The translations under genes and the position numbers were made by a program. From NCBI GenBank assembly GCA_964030785.1, contig OZ034967.1, forward strand, positions 64,614,742-64,678,741: a DNA stretch of 64,000 bases, written 5' to 3'. Origin of the DNA: Siderastrea siderea (Eukaryota; Cnidaria; Anthozoa; Scleractinia; Rhizangiidae). Below the pieces are notes generated by a model. That model did no database searches, was not told the origin of the DNA, and worked only from the letters and a program-made list of their open reading frames with translations. This document shows, in pieces, positions 56,137-64,000 of this stretch. Numbering within the stretch: position 1 is the first letter of the stretch; the number at the start of each line of letters is the position of its first letter.

Positions 56137-58375
56137 TTTTAAAAATATATTGTTATGAAATTCTCTAGGTTACCTCTAACTCTGCGTGGCAAATTACTGC
56201 AGAACTATTGAAGTTCAAGTTCACGAATATAGAAACATATTTCTTTCACTTTCGCGGATAGAGGCAGCTTTCCTTTAAAAATCTCATGATCACTTCGTTT
56301 GACTTATGCAAATTTCAAGTTAACATTGTAAAGTACTTAAATTATAGATTTTTTGCCAGATGTTCAGACGTTCAGTGTTAGCTAGTGTTGTTCCTCAATA
56401 CATATACAGGTTTTAAATCCAGTATTCATGAAACAGCGTACACATCACTGTCTTCTCAACAAAAAAGTTTGCAAATGGCATTTTTTATAAACGTAAAGCA
56501 ACTTTCATTTGAATGAAAAAATAAAATATGGTTGCGATTTATGCAATTTTATTTTTTTGCTTGTTTGTTCGTTTGTTTGTATGAAATTTCCGTGGATTGC
56601 CTATGAAATATAATTTGATTTTAAAAATCTCCACGACTAAAAATTTGCTTGCCCTGAGGGAAAAATATCTAGACGACGATTTGCTGCTTCTTTTTGTAAG
56701 TTTCACCGTTCATTAATAATACAAACAGATTTATCCTCGTAGGTTTGAAAAATTAAAGTATTCAAATAGAATTAAACATACTCTTGTAGGTCTCTCCAAA
56801 CTACTCGTCCTCTACAAACCTTGTCATTTGTGGACTGGGAACTAGCGAATGAACTTTTTCGGCTGCCTTGCTCGTACGACTTTCCTTATCTTCTCATTTA
56901 TTCTCTGGAAAAAATTGCGCAACATTTTAGATGTTAACCCTAAAATTTGTGATAAAGATGTGATGACCTCAGATTCAATAACCAGACTCTTAGCTCGACT
57001 TTGGTCCTCGATATTCGGCAGTAACAGAGTGTGTTGTGCCAAGAAGTTCTTCAAAACCATTAATCATTGTATTTTTTCGCTCCCTAATTTACGTCCTTGA
57101 CTTCCTTCCTTCCTTCTTGTTGATTCAAGCCAACGAAAATTAAAGCGGAAAATCGTTAATTTTTGAGAAGAGCATTCGAAAGACTTATTTGCTTTCATGG
57201 ATACTTATTGTCTTTTTAAAGTATCTATTCATAGTTAATTTTGTCTTTGCCTTGTCGGGAAATAAAGTTGGTGCTGACAGCTTCAATGATCACGTATTTA
57301 TTTTATATTTGTTTTTACTGGCAACTGCACACGGAACTCTACAGGGAAAAAGCCGCGCCGAGAGGTTAATTGATTTTTACTGTTTAAAAGACAACGATAT
57401 TTTGGGTTAATTACAAGCTTATATTTCTGGCTTTGTTTTGTCGTCTGTTCGTTCCTTCCTGTTCATTTAGAAACTTAACATTACAGTGGACTCTGATAGC
57501 CTATTTCCTTCAGATATGTTAACCTAACGTTTCTAGGCGCGCAAAAGTCAGCTCATTATAGCCTTTAACCAAAGGAGATATTAAATTTGCTAAATGTATA
57601 TAGATGTGATGAGGTCGAAAAAGGAATTTCAGTTCATTACATTATCTAAGGTAGTGCTTATGCAAGATTGTGCTTCAAATGCCCCTCCGCCAAACTAATA
57701 CAGCAAAGTTTAGATTAAATGTTAGTTCTGCTGCTACCTCCAAACGACTCTGATGCGCAAACAGCTTAATTGAACTGCATTTATTAAAACTGTTGACTTT
57801 GTTACAGGTGTATGTATAAAATGCTAAAATGTTGATCATGGTTATGCATGCATGATAAAATCAAAGATTTTCCGTGTCAAGCAGCGTAAGCAGAGAAGTA
57901 AACATAGTAATTGCCAAGGAAAAGTTCTGATTAATTCTAAGCAGTACTTTGTAAGCAAACCTGAGTAAAAGTACTTAATTCTTTCCACTCAAAAAGAACG
58001 ACTTCTCGTATGCGCGGTGTCTTCTCAGTTTGCACAACCGGTTAAGGCTCTTCAGGGGCACCAAACGGATAGTTTCAGAGAATATCTGTTCGGAAGGACT
58101 AAATCGCCTGAGATATTCGGATTTTATTGCAGTGAAAACTAGGAATTTCTCTTGGAAAAGATCATCTCAGACTTTCGTAAGAAGGGGACTAATTAATTCC
58201 TGTTGTTTTCGGAGGAAAAAATATATCGTTTAGAGTGTAAACTATTAAAGGCCAGCTGGCAATTTTGGAGAGCTATCAGAAGCTCGTAAAAAATTCGGCG
58301 GATTAAAAAACTCGAACAGATCAACCTGTAATACTTCCTGCTAATACTTCTGTATTAGCTTACGCAAATTTGCCT
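56137..58375. other. No gene recognised
   Basis: AT-rich sequence. Frames of 60-83 codons (56842-57100, 57189-57410, 58030-58233) show no known motif and no paired copy elsewhere in the window. Confidence 0.4.
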
Positions 58376-60060
58376 TTAAGAGCGACTTCCCACAAATATC
58401 GACCTAGCAGTGGCACAAGTGGAAAAGTCGATTTCACTCATATTTTGCTCATAGATAGGCCCTAGTGAGAAACTAAACAGGCTGTAGTTAGTTTTTCCAA
58501 ATACGGCTTTCTTTCGTGAAAATTCGAGAAAAACCGTTTTGCCCAAGTTGAGCTCAAAATCCACTTCCGGTGAGACGCCATTTTCCCAAAATTTGATCGG
58601 TTCGCATATCAAACTAGAACTAGATACGAAATTTCAAATAACATCTGTGGTTTTTCTAAGTCTTCTTGTACTGATTAACAAAGAAATTTGTAAAATCTAA
58701 GTTACTTTTATGCCCGAAACAGATTTGCAACCAAATGTTAGCTCTAAAATATGGCAAATTTTAACTATGGGCGATAACTTAGAATTTCATAAAATGACTT
58801 TCTGTGGCTTGTTTATATACTGCTTTATTAGAATAGGGAAAAAAAATCCTTGGGCAAATCGTTTTAAGCGACCCGCAGGACCTCGAGTTCAACCCCTATT
58901 TTGTCGAAAATATGGCTTTCGCCAGTGTAAACAATTGCGTGACACCGCAAGTCACCGAGACTTACGAGAGCGTAAAGGAACACCAGAAAAATAATTTAGA
59001 GACAGAAATATGAAAATGTGTAGGTAGAATTTCGCTAGAGAGGCATTTCTTATCTTTTGTCTTTTTTGCTCTTGCTTCTCCTTCCCAGTTTTCCGATGCT
59101 TGTAAGTATATGTTTGTTTGGCGACGGCGAGCTTGAGAAATTATAGTCGGGATCGTCGTTGACCTCTGCTAAAAAGGAACTGCATGCCTCTGTCAATCAA
59201 AAGCGAACTTTCGGAAATCAATACAATTTACCAGTATTAAATATGTTTGTTTTAAATTATTTGTTTGCTAGACGAACGCAGACACTATAAATGTCTGAAA
59301 CACCCACAGTTTACTTTCTTGATAGCCCGACCTGGGCAATCGATAATCAATAACATTCGATAACAATCGATAAAATTAGTTGATTGTATCGGAAGTCGAT
59401 AAAAATCGATAAACGGATTTGTTGTGAGAAATCGATAGTTATCGATTTTTCAATCAGTTTTATCGATTTTATCGAAAGTTATCGATTTTATCGGAAACAT
59501 ATGTGAGCTTTAATGATAACGACAACCTCTTTAACCAGCTCTAATATCGAGTTAAACAAAAGATTGCCGTCGCTTCTGCTCAAAACGTTTACCTTGGCGG
59601 TTGCCAAGATAGGTAAATAACCGAGATGTCACTTTCGCAGATACTTTGGGTCGATACAGCACAGTTATCCTGCCAGCTTAATAAACCACATTTACTGAAA
59701 TACAAAATACAGTTTTATCTGTGAACAAAGCCACCGCAATCATTTTACTATGATTAAACGTCTTTTAAAAACAAAATCAATGTTAGAAATTAAAGACATG
59801 TACGATCGACATCCATCGATAAAATCGATAACATCAATAACAGTAATTACCAGAAGATGTTGTGAGGATCGATTTTTATCGATTAATCGACACAATCGAT
59901 AACGTTTACGTGATTGATATCGATAGTTATCGATTTATCGAACAGTTTTCCGAAATCGATTTTTATCGATTGCCACGTCGGGTTGATAGACAGGAAAATT
60001 GCAGCTAAACACAATCAGTCGGGGGTAGAATAAACATGACTGTAGTGCTTGATGAACAAG
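58376..60060 (+). repeat. Left arm of large inverted duplication
   Basis: Reverse complement of 62620-63945. Landmarks include GAGCGACTTCCCACAAATAT (58379), AAATCTAAGTTACTTTTATG (58694), CGCCAGTGTAAACAATTGCG (58920) and TGCATGCCTCTGTCAATCAA (59182). A minus-strand frame at 58612-58376 (FGKTNYSLFSFSLGPIYEQN) is kept in the other arm, but I recognise no family. Confidence 0.85.
59326..59982. mobile_element. ATCGAT-rich MITE with 7-bp target duplication
   Basis: Ends CCCGACCTGGGCAATCGATA and TATCGATTGCCACGTCGGG, flanked by TTGATAG on each side (59319-59325 and 59983-59989). The opposite arm of the inverted duplication has the unfilled site, CTTGATAGACAGG on its minus strand (62679-62664). About sixteen ATCGAT sites are packed into the two ends. 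No protein is encoded. Confidence 0.9.
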
Positions 60061-60590
60061 TTTCAATTTTAACTGATTCAAAACGTTTTTCATGCGGTCA
60101 GCCTCCTAAGGAATGTTTTACTTAGTCTGAATACAGTGTAATAAATTTAAACGGATGTCACATTGGGCTCTTCGTCGATTAAGTTCCCGCTTAATCATTT
60201 AAAAACCTTACAATTTACCTGTTCGCTGACACCTGACCAAAAAAAAGGCGCTGGCCAGTCCTCGGTGTCTTAGCAATAAAAGTCAAGAAGAAGTAATTCT
60301 GGCACATTCTCTTGTGCATTTCAAAAGCTTGTGTAACACAAAGTTAACACATTTGTTCAGATTGAGGCTGGCGCTAAAAAAATGTCACTAAAGAATGTCT
60401 CAAACGCCTGCAGTTCACTTTCTTTTATATGTTCTTAACGGAATGTTTTAGACTGGGCTAGTTCATGTGATAGGCAGGGCAAATTACAGCTTAAGGCAAT
60501 ATCGGGGGTAGAATGAAAATTATTTTTGGGCAGCTTGATTAACTAGTGTCGATTTTAACTGATTTTAAAATCATAACATGCTTTTGATGC
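60061..60590 (+). repeat. Inner arm and partial third copy of the duplicated sequence
   Basis: 60225-60370 (AAGGCGCTGGCCAGTCCTCG, GCACATTCTCTTGTGCATTTC) is the reverse complement of 61925-62075. 60390-60580 (ATATCGGGGGTAGAATGAAA) is a diverged direct repeat of 59290-60100 without the MITE. Confidence 0.75.
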
Positions 60591-61924
60591 GTTGAGCCTT
60601 CGCCTCTTGCTTCCGCATGTAGAATGTACCCACAAAAGAAGACACCCTGAAAGAAGCTTTTACTTAGTCCAAATAATGCTTCATGATCATTTACACTAGC
60701 GCCATTTTAGGCTCCCTGTGGACTGTAGGAGTTCCCGTTTGCGGAACTAGGACTTTTCAAGCTTAAACAACCACACAGACGGGGAGGGCACCCCGCCCCT
60801 CCCCTTCCCCGCTGGATGCGCTCCTGCGCTACAGAAGCACCACCCCGTCGTTGCAATCTTATTTCCAGAGGCTGTGTTGTTTTTGGACAACACCATGGAA
60901 GCTATAACGCCGGTTTTCTTTTGAAGCCATTCTTCCATGATTTACACTCAACCAGGAGTAAATGTAACCGAGAGTTCTCTCCTCTTTTTGTAAAGCGTTG
61001 TTTCCTCCTTATTTGAAGCAACAGTTGGAAGGTTTGCAAAATCAAACTATGAGATAGAAAGAAATAGAAGTCTTCGAGAGTGCTTCTTTTGCAATAGGCC
61101 AAACAATAGCTCTAGTCGCCTCTGGAAACAAAACTCATTGTTTAACCAACAACGGACTCTGAAAAAAGTCAGTTTTGCTTGCTTTCCTCATTTTAGTAAA
61201 GAGTTAAATCAAGCTATCGTCAACTTCCGCTTCCAATGAGGGTTCGAGAATCGAGATTCCAGCGCCACTTTAATAAGGCCATTTGACACTTACTACAGTT
61301 TTTCGAATGAAACAATGAGCAAACGAAAGCACATTCCTTTGCAAAAGTATCGTACACATATTTATAAAATAAACCTTTTTCTACCCAATACAAGTTACTT
61401 CCCAGATGCAATGCCAGTTACTCTGGTACGCGCCATTGCTTTGCTCACTGATTATTTGATAGGCCAGAGAGAAGCCTGCGCAAGCGATCCATTTCAAGCC
61501 TACCAATGAGGTGAGCTAAGGCCTAAGGAGCTGAAGAGATGGGTTTGGGTAGCGAACCGTACTTCTTTTAAGCCGCAATAATGGTGATGGTTTGAGGACA
61601 CTAGCGGAGAAGTAAAATGCTATCTTTCTCAGCTACGATGTGTAGAAAAATACACCGAAGGAGTAGCTCGTGGTAAGGAGTGATTCAAGCTCTTAATTTA
61701 TGGCACATGCACACGAAACGCTCGGAGAATCCCTAATGCCTTCTCGTCTGTTGCTTTGACTTTCTCTCGAAGGAGAATACAGAAACAATATTACTGTGGT
61801 TGCTTTGCTTTAATTATCCTGTTACTTAGGGTGCTATAATGAACCCTCTTGTGGTCGCCCATATTATAAACGCACGGCAGACCGAATTGCCATTTAGTGC
61901 AAGCACTACTAGCGCCAGTCCCAT
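60591..61924. other. Unpaired centre of the inverted duplication
   Basis: No repeat partner and no recognisable gene. Contains a C-rich stretch near 60785-60815. Confidence 0.4.
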
Positions 61925-62075
61925 TCTGAACAAATTTGTCAACTCTGTGTTTCACAAGCTTTTGAAATGCAAAAGAAAATGTGCCAGAATTTTTTCTTCT
62001 TGACTTTTATTGCTAAGAAACTGAGAAGTGGCCAGCGCCTTTTTTTTTTTTTGTTTTGGTCAGGTGTCAGCAACC
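61925..62075 (-). repeat. Inner right arm of inverted duplication
   Basis: Pairs with 60225-60370 (AATGTGCCAGAATTTTTTCT, GTGGCCAGCGCC). Confidence 0.75.
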
Positions 62076-62099
62076 ATGACATCAGTTTAAATTGACATG

Positions 62100-62500
62100 A
62101 AGCCCCGTGGGGGACTCCCATATGAAAGGGACGGGGATGCTCGTCGGAAGATTGGAATTAAAACCCTAAAGGATACCAATCTGGACGTGGCTCAGGCTTT
62201 ATTTCAGCCCTAAAGGAGACCGTGCTAAAACAGAGAACCAATATAGTGATTTAAATTCCGCTAAAGATCTTTACATCGAATGCTGTATTCTACTATTCGA
62301 TTTTAGAAGCATTGTCATTCGATTGTCATAAATCCTTAGTTTTCGTTCATACTCTACCCTAAGCGATACCTGTAGGAGTAAAAACATTGGCTTTCTGTCC
62401 TGACCACCTTACGTGAGACCAAAATCTGCAATTTACGCCCCTAAGCGAGACGACGAGCATCTCTGTCACTTTCATGCGGAAGTCACCTCCCGTGCATGAA
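62100..62500. mobile_element. MITE-like element with imperfect terminal inverted repeats
   Basis: Left end CCCCGTGGGGGACTCCCATA and GGGATGCTCGTCGG pair with CCCCTAAGCGAGACGACGAG and CACTTTCATGCGGAAGTCAC on the right. From memory this resembles a dispersed element common in coral genomes, which I cannot check here. Non-coding. Confidence 0.6.
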
Positions 62501-63945
62501 GTATTATTCAGACTGAGTAAAACATTCCTTAGGAGGTAAAAAGCGAAGGTTGGACGCATTAAAAAAAAAAACGTTTTGAGATCAGTTAAAATTAAAACTA
62601 GTTCATCAAGCACTATGGTCATGTTTATTCTACCCCCGATACTGTGTTTAGCTGCAATTTTCCCTGTCTATCAAGAAAGTAAACTGCGGGTGTTTCAGAT
62701 CGAAATTCTCCAGTGACATTTCCGGTAACCGGCTCACAATAGTATAGGTCACACAACTCTTGTTTATAGTTTCTGCGTCTAGCAAACAAATAATCTAGAA
62801 CAAACATATTTACTACTGGTAAATTGTATTGATTTCCGAAAGTTCGCTTTTGATTGACAGAGGCATGCAGTTCCTTTTAGCACAGGTCAACGACGATCGC
62901 GATTATTACCCCGCCGTCAGGACGGGGTCTAGTAATACCCTTTTTTTTTCGGTGGTTTTTTTTTGTGGTCACTTGCCCCAGACCTCCGGTTTTCGCTCGG
63001 CCAAAGAAATACTCGTCGTGTCTTTCGCTACACAGCCAAGGGCTTTTATCTTGAATGACCGTAACATGTTTTACACCCCCGGGGGGGGGGGGGGGGAGAA
63101 CAACGGCGGGGTCTAATGCCCCTGGGGCTTTTCTTGTAATTTCTCAAACTCGCCGTCGCTAAACAAACATATACTTACAAGCATCGGAAAACTGAGAAGG
63201 AGAAGCAAGAGCAAAAACGCCAAAAGAAAAGAAATGCCTCTCTAACAAAATTCTACCTACACATTTTCATATTTCTGTCTCTAAAGTATTTTTCTGGTGT
63301 TCCTTTACGCTCTCGTAAGTCTCGGTGACCTGCGGTGTCACGCAATTGTTTACACTGGCGAAAGCCATATTTTCGACAAAATAGGGGTTGAACTCGAGGC
63401 TCTGCGGGTCACTTAAAACGATTTGCCCAACGATTTCTTTTCATATTCTAATAAAACAGTATATAAATAAGTCACAGAAAGTCATTTTATGCAATTCTGC
63501 GTATCGCCCATAGTTAAAATTTGCCATATTTTAGAGCTAACATTTGGTTGCAAAAAATTCTCAATTATAGTGTGTTTTTGCAAATCTGTTTCGGGCATAA
63601 AAGTAACTTAGATTTTACAAATTTCTTTGTTAATCAGTACAAGAAGACTTAGGAAAACCACAGAATGATGTTATTTGAAGTTTCGTATCTAGTTCTAGAT
63701 TCACATGCGAACCGATCAAATTTTGGGAAAATGGCGTTTCACCGGAAGTGGATTTTGAGCTGAACTCGAGAAAAACGGTTTTTCTCAAATTTTCACGAAA
63801 GGAAGGTGTTTTTGGAAAAACTAACTACAGCCCGTTTAGTTTCTCACTAGGGCCTATCTATGAGCAAAATATGAGCGAAATCGATTTTTCCACTTGTGCC
63901 ACCAAAAGTCGATATTGGTCGATATTTGTGGGAAGTCGCTCTTAA
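62501..63945 (-). repeat. Right arm of large inverted duplication
   Basis: Reverse complement of 58376-60060. It carries an extra stretch near 62920-63135 with poly-T and poly-G runs. It retains a segment (about 62690-62780) that the left arm has deleted, and lacks the MITE. The plus-strand frame at 63748-63945 equals the minus-strand frame at 58612-58376. Confidence 0.85.
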
Positions 63946-64000
63946 AAAGCACTGAAACAATCTAAGGAACTAGAAAATGACATTTCAATTATTTTGGTAA

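Overview
The window looks like AT-rich genomic DNA from an animal, most likely a cnidarian and probably an anthozoan such as a coral. This is inferred from a lineage-specific cluster of two-exon rhodopsin-like receptor genes, fragments of P2X7-domain genes, and dense small DNA transposons, LINE 3' ends and TTAA-flanked elements. There is no bacterial-style operon structure, no CRISPR array and no clear rRNA or functional tRNA gene. The species cannot be fixed from sequence alone.

The organising feature is a family of class A G-protein-coupled receptors spread over about 50 kb. Four loci look intact: B (17172-18892, +), C (27138-28607, +), D (35550-36714, +) and a more diverged E (46596-49905, -). 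Each has a 448-nt first coding exon ending just after the DRY/DRH motif, a phase-1 intron, and a second exon coding TM4 to TM7. Four further loci are broken: A (2079-6258, frameshifted), G (22502-22804, exon 1 debris), H (44438-44555, truncated exon 2) and F (50085-50249, partial tandem copy of E exon 1). C and D sit in consecutive repeat units of about 8.4 kb (starting near 22840 and 31285). Each unit has a conserved upstream block containing a probable non-coding 5' exon with a strong splice donor (23450, 31890; a third upstream of B at 7711). The receptor introns carry an inherited C-poor (GTGAT-like) minisatellite.

Between the receptors lie transposable elements. At 0.3-1.7, 37.5-38.3 and 50.8-56.1 kb are three copies of one interspersed repeat, the last split by an LTR (gypsy-type) element at 51686-55222. 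At 11.8-12.6 and 33.4-34.0 kb are TTAA-flanked MITEs. At 26.1-27.1 kb an insertion carrying a Crypton-type recombinase fragment lies immediately upstream of gene C. At 40.6-43.4 kb is an inverted array of P2X7-domain gene fragments. A 600-bp MITE family is present at 20.9-21.5 and 47.4-48.0 kb, with a degenerate copy at 48.5-49.1 kb.

The right end (58.4-63.9 kb) is a large inverted duplication. One arm carries a MITE rich in ATCGAT and the other arm preserves the matching empty site.

The receptor genes presumably encode membrane receptors for an unknown ligand. The rest of the window is mostly non-coding repeat sequence recording how the cluster was duplicated and broken.
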